A stretch of 64,000 bases of DNA, from assembly GCA_963843525.1 (NCBI GenBank), contig CAWJKM010000002.1, forward strand, positions 124,001 through 188,000. Reading direction: 5' to 3'. This document shows, one piece after another, positions 53,680-63,227 of the stretch. How positions within the stretch are numbered: position 1 is the first letter of the stretch; every line of letters starts with the position of its first letter. The translations under genes were made by a program, and so were the position numbers. The notes under the pieces were generated by a model. It saw only the letters and a program-made list of their open reading frames with translations, was not told the origin of the DNA and did not search any database. Source of the stretch: DATJPR01 sp963843525 (GTDB lineage: Bacteria > Bacteroidota > Ignavibacteria > UBA10030 > UBA6906).

Positions 53680-55017
53680 ATGAAGCATCTCCTCCTCCTG
53701 CTTCTGATTCCCGCAGTCCTGTTCTGTCAGGAATCTCACTTCAACGTATCGGTCACCCGGTTTCAATTGAAGAATGGTCTCGATGTAGTCCTCCACGAAG
53801 ACCATAGCACCCCCACGGTGTGTGTAAACTGCTGGTACCATGTGGGGTCGAGCCGTGAAAAGCCGGATCACACCGGCCTGGCCCATCTCTTCGAACACCT
53901 GATGTTCATGGGTTCACCGCATGCGCCGGAAGGGATGTTTGACCGGTGGTTGGAAGCGGCAGGGGGGGATAACAACGCCTCGACATCCCAGGACAGGACG
54001 AATTACTTTGAAGATGTCCCGAGTAATGCACTTGAGCTGCCGCTTTTCCTGGAGTCGGACCGGATGGGCTATCTGACGCAGGTCATGACTCCCGAGAAAA
54101 TCGACCTCCAGCGTGCGGTGGTGAAGAATGAGCGCCGCGAGTCGTATGAAAACGTCCCTTACGGCATGGCGGGAATCCTGCTCAATGAGAATGTCTTCCC
54201 TGCAGGACATCCCTATCATTGGCCGGTCATCGGTTCGCAGGAAGACCTCTCTGCCGCGACGGCACAGGATGTCATAGGCTTTTTCAAAACCTATTACGTC
54301 CCCAATAACGCAAGCCTTGTGATCGCGGGGGATATCGATCCCGTCAAGGCCAGGGCGGCAGTGGAAAAATGGTTTAATGCGATCCCGGCAGGACCTCCTG
54401 TTCCACCGTTGAGTGTGACTCTGCCTGTGCTGTCTGCGGAAAAGCACGTCGTGTACGAAGACGACGTGCAACTGCCGCGCATCTATCTGGCCTGGATATC
54501 TCCTCCGTTCTTCGCCCCGGGAGACGCCGATCTGGATATCCTCGCAAGCGTCCTTTCCGACGGGAAGAATTCACGGCTCTACAAGCGGCTCGTCTATGAG
54601 CTGCAAATTGCGCAGGACGTGGTCGCATACCAGGAATCCCATAAGCTTGCATCGAAATTTGTCATTATTTCCACCGCCCGCTCCGGACACAGTCTGGGGG
54701 AGATTCTCAGTGTGATCCAGGAGGAGATCGACCGTGTGAAGGCCCAGCCCCCTTCGCAGCGCGAGGTCGATCGGGCCGTCAACCAGTTTGAAGCCGCCTT
54801 CTATCGGAGGCTCGAACGGGTCGGAGGAATGGCTGACCAGATCAACACGTATCTCTTCTATACCGGTACTCCCGACTATTTCAACAACGATCTGAACCGG
54901 TATCGCGCACTCCACCGGGAAGATGTCCAGCGGGCTGCACAGACCTATTTGCGGAACGATGGACGGGTTGTTCTCTCCGTGGTGCCGCGGGGAAAGCGTG
55001 ATCTCGCTGTTCCGTAA
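53680..55017 (+). CDS. M16-family zinc metallopeptidase, catalytic subunit
   Basis: A 445-residue secreted protein with a signal peptide (about 1-16). The inverted zinc motif H-x-x-E-H is H69-L-F-E72-H73, with the downstream Glu in the NERRESYEN segment. The C-terminal M16_C domain follows. It degrades peptides or processes precursors, in pair with the next gene. The start could be 53641 (GGGGAAAAAA before ATG) or 53542 (GTG with GAGGGAG); I prefer 53680 because it gives a clean signal peptide. Confidence 0.9.
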   Translation: MKHLLLLLLIPAVLFCQESHFNVSVTRFQLKNGLDVVLHEDHSTPTVCVNCWYHVGSSREKPDHTGLAHLFEHLMFMGSPHAPEGMFDRWLEAAGGDNNASTSQDRTNYFEDVPSNALELPLFLESDRMGYLTQVMTPEKIDLQRAVVKNERRESYENVPYGMAGILLNENVFPAGHPYHWPVIGSQEDLSAATAQDVIGFFKTYYVPNNASLVIAGDIDPVKARAAVEKWFNAIPAGPPVPPLSVTLPVLSAEKHVVYEDDVQLPRIYLAWISPPFFAPGDADLDILASVLSDGKNSRLYKRLVYELQIAQDVVAYQESHKLASKFVIISTARSGHSLGEILSVIQEEIDRVKAQPPSQREVDRAVNQFEAAFYRRLERVGGMADQINTYLFYTGTPDYFNNDLNRYRALHREDVQRAAQTYLRNDGRVVLSVVPRGKRDLAVP

Positions 55018-55030
55018 ACAGGAATACCCC

Positions 55031-56479
55031 ATGCTCAGAGTCTACAGCGTAATTCTCCTTCTCGTCCTCTGTGGGAGGGCCGGGCTCTCGCAAATCCCGG
55101 ACCGGAGCACGCCGCCCGTTCCGGGGCCGCGTCCGGAGTTTCATTTGAAGGAAATCCAGCACCTCACCCTGTCAAACGGGATTCCGATCATCCTGTACGA
55201 AAAGCACGATGTCCCGATGGTCCAGATCGACGTCGTGATCCGCGCAGGAAAGGTCGATGAACCGCCGGGGAAAACCGGCCTTGCCACGATGACGGCGACG
55301 ATGATGATGGAAGGAGCGGGATCGCGAAATGCGCTTTCCCTGGATGATGCCATCGACTACCTTGGTGCTCAATTGTCGGTCGATGCAGGATACCATACGT
55401 ACGGTGTGTCGCTAAACACTCCCGTGGGTAAGCTCGATTCCGCCCTGGCATTGATGGCCGACGTGGTGCTGCGGCCCTCTTTCCCGGATAGCGAACTCGA
55501 GAGAAGGAAGGACGAGACCTTAACAGCGTTGCTTCAATGGCGCGACGAGCCACGGACACTCGCCTCTGTGCTCTTCAGCAAATTGCTTTACGGTGACGAT
55601 CCGTACGGGACCCTTCTGGTGGGATCCGTCCAGACAATCCAATCGTTCACGGTGGAGGACCTCCGGAGATTCTATCAGGCCCAATTCGGGTCGAACAGGG
55701 CGCAGTTTATTGTCGTGGGTGATGTCACCGCAGCGACGGTGATCCCCAAACTGGAAGCACTGTTCGGATCATGGAAGCAGGTTGGTGCTGAGCCGCTCCC
55801 GCACCCCGAGGGAAAACAAATCGAGGAGACGCGGGTCTATCTGGTGGATAAGCCTGACGCTCCGCAATCCCAGATTTATATCGGCCGGATCGGCGCGCCC
55901 CGAACTACGCCGGATTTCTACAGCATTGTCGTTCTGAACACCATCCTTGGAGGCTCGTTTACCTCCAGGTTGAACGAAAATCTGCGGGAGACCCACGGAT
56001 ACACCTACGGGGCGGGTTCCGTCTTTGATTTTCGCGTGGAGCCCGGACCGTTCATCGCAGAGGCCGCGGTGCAAACGCCGAAGACCGATTCTGCGTTGAT
56101 CGAATTCATGAAGGAGCTCCGCAACATCCGGAACCCGGTGCCGGGGGATGAGTTGCAGCGAGAAAAGAACTACGTCGCGTTGGGCTTCCCCTCGGAATTC
56201 CAGACTATGAATCAGATCGCAGGACAGCTTGATGCGATGGTGGTATTTCATCTTCCGGACGACTATTTCGATAAGTATATCGACCGCATCTCCGCAGTAA
56301 CGGCGGAAGCAGTCGAGGCCGCGGCACGGAAGTACATCGATCCGGACAAGCTTGTCATCGTCGTCGTCGGCGATCTTTCAAAGATCAAAGAAAGAATTGC
56401 CGCGCTGAACCTCGGGCCTATTGCGGTGAAGACGATTGACGACGTTCTCGGGAAGGCGCCGGTGGTAAGGCCGGAGTAG
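55031..56479 (+). CDS. M16-family protein, non-catalytic partner subunit
   Basis: A 482-residue secreted protein with a signal peptide (about 1-20) and two M16 domains. At the position of the zinc motif it reads TGLATMTATMMMEGAG, so H-x-x-E-H is absent. The C-terminal half keeps the R/Y pair LNENLRETHGYTYGAGS that helps bind substrate in partner subunits. It follows the catalytic subunit by 13 bases, so the two probably form a heterodimer as in other paired M16 proteases. AGGAATACCCC precedes the ATG. Confidence 0.9.
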   Translation: MLRVYSVILLLVLCGRAGLSQIPDRSTPPVPGPRPEFHLKEIQHLTLSNGIPIILYEKHDVPMVQIDVVIRAGKVDEPPGKTGLATMTATMMMEGAGSRNALSLDDAIDYLGAQLSVDAGYHTYGVSLNTPVGKLDSALALMADVVLRPSFPDSELERRKDETLTALLQWRDEPRTLASVLFSKLLYGDDPYGTLLVGSVQTIQSFTVEDLRRFYQAQFGSNRAQFIVVGDVTAATVIPKLEALFGSWKQVGAEPLPHPEGKQIEETRVYLVDKPDAPQSQIYIGRIGAPRTTPDFYSIVVLNTILGGSFTSRLNENLRETHGYTYGAGSVFDFRVEPGPFIAEAAVQTPKTDSALIEFMKELRNIRNPVPGDELQREKNYVALGFPSEFQTMNQIAGQLDAMVVFHLPDDYFDKYIDRISAVTAEAVEAAARKYIDPDKLVIVVVGDLSKIKERIAALNLGPIAVKTIDDVLGKAPVVRPE

Positions 56480-56484
56480 GTGCC

Positions 56485-57216
56485 ATGAAACCCCACCGCG
56501 GGGGAGAGGAGCATACGGTAAGTGTGACCATGGGGCTCAGGCCGACCATTGCAACGCTGAACAAACGCGTGATTCGGTGCCGTCGATGTCCGAGGCTCGT
56601 CGCATGGAGAGAGGATGTCGCCAGGACCAGGGTCCGACGGTACGCCGATCAGGAATACTGGGGGAAGCCGCTCACGGGGTTTGGTGATCCGGGGGCGCGG
56701 GTCGTTCTCGTCGGCCTGGCTCCTGCAGCCAATGGCGGGAACCGGACGGGACGGATGTTTACCGGCGACGAGAGCGGGAACTGGTTGTTCCGCGCATTGT
56801 ACGAGACCGGATTTGCGAACAAACCGGAATCACTTCACAGGGATGATGGTCTTCTGCTCTCAGACTGCTACATCACTGCTTCCGTCCGGTGTGCCCCACC
56901 GAAGAACAAACCCTCGTCAGAAGAATTCGCAAATTGCAGGCCGTTTCTTCTGGAAGAGCTCCGTCTCCTTGCCAATCTGCAAGTCGTGGTGGGGCTGGGG
57001 AAGATCGGATTCGACGCGGCGGCTTCAGCGCTCAAGGCACTGGGTCTGATTGACTTCTCGCGTCGGCCCGCCTTCGGCCACGGCGTGCGTTACAGGTACG
57101 ACGGCGTGACTCTTCTTGCGACATACCACCCGAGTCAGCAGAACACGTTCACGGGGAAATTGACGCGGAGGATGTTGGCCGGAGTACTGCGAGCGGCGGC
57201 GCAGGCAAGGCGGTAG
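56485..57216 (+). CDS. Uracil-DNA glycosylase, family 5 (UDGb)
   Basis: A 243-residue DNA repair enzyme that excises uracil and related damage. The cysteines C32, C35 (RCRRCPRL), C136 (VRCAPPKNKP) and C151 (NCRPFL) are the probable [4Fe-4S] ligands. The active-site motif GLAPAANGGNRTGRMFTGD lacks the Asp/Asn of family 1, as expected for UDGb. A second motif is TYHPSQQNTFTGKL. It starts six bases after the M16 partner gene but is functionally unrelated to it. The start is the ATG at 56485; the ATG at 56530 is possible. Confidence 0.9.
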   Translation: MKPHRGGEEHTVSVTMGLRPTIATLNKRVIRCRRCPRLVAWREDVARTRVRRYADQEYWGKPLTGFGDPGARVVLVGLAPAANGGNRTGRMFTGDESGNWLFRALYETGFANKPESLHRDDGLLLSDCYITASVRCAPPKNKPSSEEFANCRPFLLEELRLLANLQVVVGLGKIGFDAAASALKALGLIDFSRRPAFGHGVRYRYDGVTLLATYHPSQQNTFTGKLTRRMLAGVLRAAAQARR

Positions 57217-57242
57217 ATGGAGCGCGTTCAACAGCAAGCAGC

Positions 57243-58418
57243 CTAGTCGCGTAATCGGATGCGGAACGTTGTTCCCTTGCCCGGTGCGCTTTGCTTGACG
57301 AACAATTGTCCCCCGTGGTAGTTGACGATGATCCGGCGCGCGAGGCTGAGGCCGAGTCCCCACCCCCGCTTCTTCGTGCTGTACCCGGGCCGGAAAACCT
57401 CCTTGTGCAGTTTCTGGTCGATTCCCTTGCCTGTGTCGGTCACGTCGATGATTGTCCCCCGTCCCATCCGTTGAAGTGCAAATGCGATGCGCCCCGTGGG
57501 TCCTTCCATTGCATCCAGAGCATTCTTCATCAGGTTTTCGATCACCCACTCGAACAGCTCACGGTTGATTTGTGCAGGAAACGCCCCCGGGGTTTCTATG
57601 ACGAGGTCAATCGACCGGGTCTTGGGAATTCTCTTCGCAATGTACGTGATGACCCCCTGGATGACCTCGACGAGATTCTCCTCCTTCAAACTCGGCGTGG
57701 AGCCGATCTTCGAGAAACGGGCGGTGACTTTGTTCAGCCGTTCGACGTCCTGCTCGATCTCCGTCACGGTTTCTTCGAGCTCGGGATTCCCCCGCGAATG
57801 CTCCTTGAGCCTCTCGAGCCACCCCATCAGGCTCATGAGCGGCGTGCCGAGTTGATGCGCGGTCTCCTTCGACATCCCGACCCAGATATTGCTCTGCTCG
57901 TTCCGCTTGACGTAGCTGAATCCGATGTACGCGACAAGAATAAAAACACCGGTGAGCGCAAGTTCGAGATATGGCAACCAGCGCAATTGGACAACGAGTT
58001 GTGACTCGCCGTAGTGCACGTAGCTGAGCACAAGGGTGTCGTTCGGCGCGATCCGGATCGGCTTATTGATCCGGTCCATTTCCACGATCAGCTTCCGGTG
58101 ATAGATCTCTTTCTGATCGCCTGTCAACAGACTGTCGTCGAGGTTCTTTCCGGAGATAAAATTGTTCTGCGGGTCGGAAAGGATCACCGGAAAGTCGACC
58201 GTCTGGACTACTTCCGCGAACAGGAAACTGAGATCGCCGCTCGACGAGCGGTCGCTGGAAATGTATTCATACGTTTTCGCGTAGAGGTCCACCGCCTGCC
58301 GCTCGCGGGCAAGAATCTGGTTCGTGAGTTCACGGGAGTAGATGAGGACGCCGACAACAAAGACGGAAGCAAGCACCAGGAGGGCGAGTTTGAAGCGGGT
58401 AACGAGGGAAGAACGCAT
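57243..58418 (-). CDS. Membrane sensor histidine kinase, orphan
   Basis: A 391-residue kinase with transmembrane helices at about 8-28 and 150-170 flanking a 120-residue sensor. The phosphoacceptor is H188 in SKETAHQLGTPLMSLMGWLE, a variant H box common in Bacteroidota. The N box is VIENLMKNALDAMEG, with DTGKGID and GWGLGLSLAR. There is no adjacent response regulator gene. It follows purA by 51 bases on the same strand and may share its transcript. Confidence 0.9.
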   Translation of the reverse strand: MRSSLVTRFKLALLVLASVFVVGVLIYSRELTNQILARERQAVDLYAKTYEYISSDRSSSGDLSFLFAEVVQTVDFPVILSDPQNNFISGKNLDDSLLTGDQKEIYHRKLIVEMDRINKPIRIAPNDTLVLSYVHYGESQLVVQLRWLPYLELALTGVFILVAYIGFSYVKRNEQSNIWVGMSKETAHQLGTPLMSLMGWLERLKEHSRGNPELEETVTEIEQDVERLNKVTARFSKIGSTPSLKEENLVEVIQGVITYIAKRIPKTRSIDLVIETPGAFPAQINRELFEWVIENLMKNALDAMEGPTGRIAFALQRMGRGTIIDVTDTGKGIDQKLHKEVFRPGYSTKKRGWGLGLSLARRIIVNYHGGQLFVKQSAPGKGTTFRIRLRD

Positions 58419-58469
58419 GATGTCTCACCGTGGCTAAGGTGAATCGGATCGTTGGTGCGATGGCCCGGG

Positions 58470-59744
58470 TCATTCCCCGACAACGATCGTCTGGTCCCGC
58501 CGGGGTCCGACCGAGATCAGCCAGAGCCGGGCATCGATCAGTCGGGCCAGCTCTTCGAGATACGTTCGCGCCCGGAGGGGGAGATCCTCATACCGGGTGA
58601 CCCCGGCAAGCGACGTGTTCCATCCCGGGAAGGTTTCATAGACCGGCGTCAGCTTCTCAAGGGTGGAAAGGTCGGTGGGGAAATGCTTGAGCCGTTTCCC
58701 CTTCAGTTCGTATCCCACACAAATGCGAATATCGTCGAAGGCATCCAGCACGTCCAGCTTGGTGACTGCGATGCGTTCAATGCCGTTAATCATCGTGGAG
58801 TAGCGCATCGCGACAGCGTCGAACCATCCGCACCTGCGGGGTCGCCCCGTCGTCGCACCGAACTCATGACCAACCGTACGGAGTTTTTCCCCTGTGTCAT
58901 CCAGGAGTTCTGTGGGGAAGGGACCGTTCCCGACCCGTGTCGTATATGCTTTGACCACCCCAACGATGGAGGTCACACTGGTGGGAGGGATCCCGAGTCC
59001 CGTACAGGCGCCGCCGGCCGTGGGGTTCGACGAAGTCACGTACGGATACGTCCCGTGGTCGACGTCGAGCAGTGCTCCCTGCGCACCCTCGGCGATCACC
59101 ATCTTCCCTTCCTTCAGCGCCTGGAAGAGGTAGACCGACGTGTTCGTGATGTATTCGTCGATCTCCTTGTCGAACTTCTCGTACTCCGCGATGATCGCAT
59201 CGACATCGAGTTTTGTCTCGCCGTAGACTTTGGTGAGGATCTGGTTTTTCTCCTCGATGTTCGCCTTGAGCTTGTCGGCGAGAATGGAGCGGTCGAGGAG
59301 ATCGACGATCCGGATCCCGGAACGCATGAACTTGTCAATATAGGCTGGTCCGATCCCCCTGCCGGTTGTGCCGATCCTGGTCGAGGTCTGCTCCCTGATG
59401 GTATCGAGGAGTTTATGATACGGCATGATCAGGTGGGCATTGTGACTGATCAACAGACGTCCCTTGACGGAGATGCCGGCGGACTCCAGCTGTGCGATTT
59501 CCCCCATGAGGGCGGCAGGGTCGATCACGGTCCCGTTTCCGATGACGCATATAATGCGCGGATGAAACATCCCGGAGGGGATGAGGTGGAGGACGTACTG
59601 TTTGTCGCCGATGACGACCGTGTGACCTGCATTGGCGCCGCCCTGGTATCGCGCGACGACATCGGCGCGTTCGGAGAGCAGATCAACGATTTTGCCTTTG
59701 CCTTCGTCGCCCCACTGGGCGCCGAGGACGATTTGTACGGGCAT
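58470..59744 (-). CDS. purA: Adenylosuccinate synthetase
   Basis: A 424-residue GTP-dependent enzyme joining IMP and aspartate, the first committed step of AMP synthesis. The P-loop GAQWGDEGKGKIVDLL, NAGHTVV, the TTGRGIGPAYIDK segment and GTYPYVTSSNPTAGG are present. Full length. It lies downstream of a terminator that follows the secD-secF-STAS unit and so must have its own promoter or readthrough. Confidence 0.97.
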   Translation of the reverse strand: MPVQIVLGAQWGDEGKGKIVDLLSERADVVARYQGGANAGHTVVIGDKQYVLHLIPSGMFHPRIICVIGNGTVIDPAALMGEIAQLESAGISVKGRLLISHNAHLIMPYHKLLDTIREQTSTRIGTTGRGIGPAYIDKFMRSGIRIVDLLDRSILADKLKANIEEKNQILTKVYGETKLDVDAIIAEYEKFDKEIDEYITNTSVYLFQALKEGKMVIAEGAQGALLDVDHGTYPYVTSSNPTAGGACTGLGIPPTSVTSIVGVVKAYTTRVGNGPFPTELLDDTGEKLRTVGHEFGATTGRPRRCGWFDAVAMRYSTMINGIERIAVTKLDVLDAFDDIRICVGYELKGKRLKHFPTDLSTLEKLTPVYETFPGWNTSLAGVTRYEDLPLRARTYLEELARLIDARLWLISVGPRRDQTIVVGE

Positions 59745-59762
59745 AGAGTGGCTCCCATCATC

Positions 59763-59803
59763 AAAAAAAATCTCCGGCTCTTCGGAATGAAGAGGCCGGA
59801 GAT
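59763..59803 (-). terminator. Rho-independent terminator after the secD-secF-STAS unit
   Basis: On the minus strand ATCTCCGGCCTCTTC pairs with GAAGAGCCGGAGAT (one bulged base) around an ATTCC loop, followed by eight T. It lies 17 bases past the STAS gene stop and before the purA start. Confidence 0.9.
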
Positions 59804-59820
59804 GGCCCGGGCGTGACCGG

Positions 59821-60165
59821 TTATGACTTTTTCACAGACGCAACGGCGGCGTCGACGGACGGATAGAGCTGGAAGAGCTGATCCAGCTTTGTAATGGTAA
59901 TAAGGCCCGCGATTTTCTCGGACGCATTGGCAAACCTCAGGGACCCCCCTGCGCCTTTCATCGTGCTCACGCCCCCGATCAGCATGCTCAATCCGGAGCT
60001 GTTCACAAAATCAACTCCTTTGAGATCGATGACGACGTGACGTTTTCCTCCGTCAATCAGTTCGTGGAGCTTGCTGTTGATCGATGAGGCGTCAGGACCG
60101 CCCATGAGGTTGCCCTGCAGGGCGATTACAGTGACAACGCCGTGCTGCGAGGTTTTGAGTTTCAT
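59821..60165 (-). CDS. STAS-domain anti-sigma factor antagonist
   Basis: A 114-residue STAS protein. The phospho-site region is VVIDLKGVDFVNSSGLSMLIG, with Ser-Ser-Gly, and the N-terminal QGNLMGGPDASSINSKL strand-helix is typical of SpoIIAA/RsbV. The ATG at 60165 is inferred from the domain start. It lies 23 bases downstream of secF and before a terminator, so it is probably co-transcribed with secD and secF, an unusual association. Confidence 0.88.
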   Translation of the reverse strand: MKLKTSQHGVVTVIALQGNLMGGPDASSINSKLHELIDGGKRHVVIDLKGVDFVNSSGLSMLIGGVSTMKGAGGSLRFANASEKIAGLITITKLDQLFQLYPSVDAAVASVKKS

Positions 60166-60188
60166 GACGGTTTCCCATCCAATGCCGG

Positions 60189-61109
60189 TTACTTCGTGGT
60201 GACTGCTTTGCGCCGCACCCGCACGATCCATTCCACGACCATGGCACTGGCGATGTAAATGGAAGAGTAGGTTCCCGTGGTAATCCCGATAAGCAGTGCA
60301 AATGAAAAGCCCCGGTTCACCTCACCCCCGAAGATAAACAGGATAAGGAGCACGATGAAGACCGTGCCCGAGGTGATGATCGTGCGGCTCAGCGTTTCGT
60401 TCAGGCTCTTGTTAATGACCGTAATAAGGTCCATGTTCCGGAAAATCTTCTGGTTCTCGCGGATTCGGTCGAAGATAACCACCGTGTCGTTCACCGACAA
60501 CCCGATGAGCGTGAGGAAGGCTGCGACCATGTTCTGGGAGAGTTCGAGGTTCAGTATTCCGTCGAAGAGCGAGACAAACCCGAGGGTTATCAGGACATCA
60601 TGGAATAAGGCGACGACAGCACCGATGCCGTAGACGAATTTGAACCGGAAGCCGATATAGATCAGGATGGCGACAAGAAGTGCGACCACCGCATAGAGGG
60701 CATTCAACCGGAGCTCCGCGCCGATCTTCGGCCCGATCTTGTCCTCCTTCTGCACGACAAAGGGGTTCGCCGGGAACGCGTCATTGAGCCCGCGTCGAAT
60801 GAGATCGCCGATGGTATTGCCTTCTCCCTGCATTGAGGTCCGGATCAGAATGTCCCGGTCGCTGCCGAAGGTTTTGATCTCAGCGGTTCTGCCGACTCCC
60901 ACTTTGTCCATGGCATCACGGACGGCGGAGATCTGCACAGATTCCTTGAACGATACCACCATCTCCGTCCCGCCGAGGAAGTCGATGCCGTAGTGTGGCC
61001 CCTTGACAAAAAGGGAAATCATCCCGACAAGTATGAGCGTAGCCGACACGACATACCAGACGTGCCGTTTTCCCATGAAGTCAATGTTTGTTTTTCGGAA
61101 GAAACGCAT
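60189..61109 (-). CDS. secF: Protein translocase subunit SecF
   Basis: A 306-residue inner-membrane subunit that helps pull exported proteins through the Sec channel using the proton-motive force. The first helix, the periplasmic start GIDFLGGTEM and the C-terminal helices with GLSVNDTVVIFDRIRENQ are diagnostic. AGGAGAGTTGTAC precedes the ATG at 61109; an in-frame TTG two codons upstream is less likely. It follows secD by 24 bases. Confidence 0.97.
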   Translation of the reverse strand: MRFFRKTNIDFMGKRHVWYVVSATLILVGMISLFVKGPHYGIDFLGGTEMVVSFKESVQISAVRDAMDKVGVGRTAEIKTFGSDRDILIRTSMQGEGNTIGDLIRRGLNDAFPANPFVVQKEDKIGPKIGAELRLNALYAVVALLVAILIYIGFRFKFVYGIGAVVALFHDVLITLGFVSLFDGILNLELSQNMVAAFLTLIGLSVNDTVVIFDRIRENQKIFRNMDLITVINKSLNETLSRTIITSGTVFIVLLILFIFGGEVNRGFSFALLIGITTGTYSSIYIASAMVVEWIVRVRRKAVTTK

Positions 61110-61133
61110 GTACAACTCTCCTGTTCTGAGCCG

Positions 61134-63026
61134 TTAGCCGATGTCGATTACCGTGAGGAACCGGTCGAGAAGCATATCGAAGATCGCCCGGGTGATAAAA
61201 ATCGCGCTGAACATACTCGCGAGAATACCGATCATCAGGGTGAGCGCGAATCCCTGAACTGGGCCGGTCCCATACTGGAAAAGGATCACGCCCGTAATCA
61301 ACACGGTAAGGTTGGAATCGAAGATCGCCGTCCACGCCCTCTTATAGCCTGTATCCAACGCTGCGCGCATGGTTTTGCCGGTGGCGAGTTCTTCGCGAAT
61401 GCGTTCATAGATCAGGACGTTCGCGTCGACGGCGACGGCCAGCGTCAGAATAATGCCGGCGATGCCGGGCAGGGTCAGGGTTCCCTGGAACGCTGCAAGG
61501 GCAGCGAGGAGGAAGAGAACAAAGAATCCAAGGGCTACGTCGGCCACCCCGCCCGCCACTCTATAGTAGAAGGCCATAAAGATCATCACGAGCACCGTTG
61601 CCATCAGCCCTGAAAAGACACCCTTGCGAATGGAGTCTTCACCAAGTGACGGCCCGACGGACCGCTGCTCGACGATGTCCACAGGGGCCGGGAGGGCGCC
61701 TGCCTTCAGAACGATCTCCAGAAGTCTGGCCTCTTCGAGGTTATCCATCCCTTCGATTTGGGACCGACCGCCGGTGATTTTGCCGCGGACGACCGGAGCG
61801 GAGAAGACGGAGTTGTCAAGGACGACGGCGATTCTCTTATTGACGTTGGCGCCGGTGATCCGGGCCCATTCGCGCGCTCCATCGCTGTTCATTTCCATTT
61901 CAACGATCGGCTGATTGAAACTGGGGTCAATCGTCGCCTTCGCGTTGACGATAACACCTCCGGTGAGCTCGGCGACTCTCTTCACCGGATACAAGATGTA
62001 GTACCGTTTCTCTCCGGAAGTCAACCTATTGTCGGGTTTTGCACTCCAGAGGAACTCCATATCGGACGGGATGAGACGCTGGACATCGGGTCGCTCGAGG
62101 ATTTGCCGTACTCTGTCCCGGTTTTCTTCCGCAACGATCGCTTCGCCGGGATTCTGCTGGATCGTCATTGCAACGCTGAAGAAGGGGTGCTTCTTCGCGA
62201 ATTCGGCGGGGGTGAGCTCACCCTCTGGGGTGGAAATCTTGGAACTCTCGGACTCCGCAACGGCAGCGGAGTCGGCTGCAGGCACATTTGCGGCCGTATC
62301 GGGTGATGCAAGCCCGCCGGCAGCTGCACTATCGACGGCTGCCAGGTGCTGGTCGATGGCGTACATGACTTTGTTCGCAATCTCCGGATCCTTGAGCAGC
62401 TTGAACTGCAGAAGGGCGGTCCCCTGGAGGAGTTGACGTACTTCAGCTTCCCGGCTGACGCCCGGCAATTCGACAATAATTCTCTGACCGCCCAGTTTTT
62501 GAATCGTTGGTTCGGAGACGCCGTACTGGTTGACGCGATTCTCGACGATTTCCATCGCGCGTTCAATCGCCTTCTTCGACTCGTCGTCGAGGTAGGTGGT
62601 CACTTTGTCGTTGTCGTCGCGCAGCGAGCCGTAGTATCTGCTCATCCGGATATTCCGTGCCTCGAACTTCGCGCGCAGGAGTTTCACCGGCGACTCTTCG
62701 GAAGTCTTGACTTCGTTGTTGACTTCCTTGATGATCTGGTCGAACGTCTCGTCTTTGTTCTTCGCCAGATCGTCGAGCATCTTCACGACATTCACTTCGA
62801 GAACGACGCGCATTCCGCCCTGCAAATCCAGCCCGAGCTTAATCCGCTTCGCGCGATCCTCGCGAATCTCTTTCTCATGGTTCTCCACAAACTGCACGCT
62901 GTCGGGTCCGCTGAGCTGCTTTAACTGGTTGCTCAACTGGTAGTCCCGATACGTTGGCCAGAGCAAGTAGAGGGCGAGAGCTACGGCGACGCCGATAAGG
63001 ACGAGCTTTCCTCTATAGTTAGACAC
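61134..63026 (-). CDS. secD: Protein translocase subunit SecD
   Basis: A 630-residue inner-membrane subunit with a first helix (about 8-25), LGLDLQGGMRV, a large periplasmic P1 domain, and six C-terminal helices with VAVDANVLIYERIREEL. Start is GTG at 63026, with GGAGG eight bases upstream. The periplasmic domain has a long Ala/Ser-rich insert (about 230-265). SecD and SecF function together; the unit also carries a STAS gene downstream. Confidence 0.97.
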   Translation of the reverse strand: MSNYRGKLVLIGVAVALALYLLWPTYRDYQLSNQLKQLSGPDSVQFVENHEKEIREDRAKRIKLGLDLQGGMRVVLEVNVVKMLDDLAKNKDETFDQIIKEVNNEVKTSEESPVKLLRAKFEARNIRMSRYYGSLRDDNDKVTTYLDDESKKAIERAMEIVENRVNQYGVSEPTIQKLGGQRIIVELPGVSREAEVRQLLQGTALLQFKLLKDPEIANKVMYAIDQHLAAVDSAAAGGLASPDTAANVPAADSAAVAESESSKISTPEGELTPAEFAKKHPFFSVAMTIQQNPGEAIVAEENRDRVRQILERPDVQRLIPSDMEFLWSAKPDNRLTSGEKRYYILYPVKRVAELTGGVIVNAKATIDPSFNQPIVEMEMNSDGAREWARITGANVNKRIAVVLDNSVFSAPVVRGKITGGRSQIEGMDNLEEARLLEIVLKAGALPAPVDIVEQRSVGPSLGEDSIRKGVFSGLMATVLVMIFMAFYYRVAGGVADVALGFFVLFLLAALAAFQGTLTLPGIAGIILTLAVAVDANVLIYERIREELATGKTMRAALDTGYKRAWTAIFDSNLTVLITGVILFQYGTGPVQGFALTLMIGILASMFSAIFITRAIFDMLLDRFLTVIDIG

Positions 63027-63111
63027 TATGAACCTCCGGGGTCAAGCGTAGGGGAACGAATTTTGGTACGTTGCTTTGGAAGGAACAGCATATTCTTCGT
63101 AAAAGCCTATA

Positions 63112-63140
63112 AATATACCCTACGGTGCTCACAAAGTCAA
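63112..63140 (-). promoter_or_regulatory. Sigma70-like promoter for secD-secF-STAS
   Basis: On the minus strand TTGACT (63140-63135), a 17-base spacer and TATATT (63117-63112) match the sigma70 pattern well. It lies about 85 bases upstream of the secD GTG. Confidence 0.6.
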
Positions 63141-63151
63141 CCACGACAGCA

Positions 63152-63180
63152 TTGCATTTCGCAGCAAATTCGAGTATATT
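63152..63180 (+). promoter_or_regulatory. Sigma70-like promoter for the PpiD-like gene
   Basis: TTGCAT (63152-63157), a 17-base spacer and TATATT (63175-63180) point toward the foldase gene at 63228. With the minus-strand promoter at 63112-63140 it forms a compact divergent pair. Confidence 0.55.
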
Positions 63181-63227
63181 TTTCAACCTGTGTACTTTGC
63201 TTCGACTTGAGGAGGTAGTAACACCCT

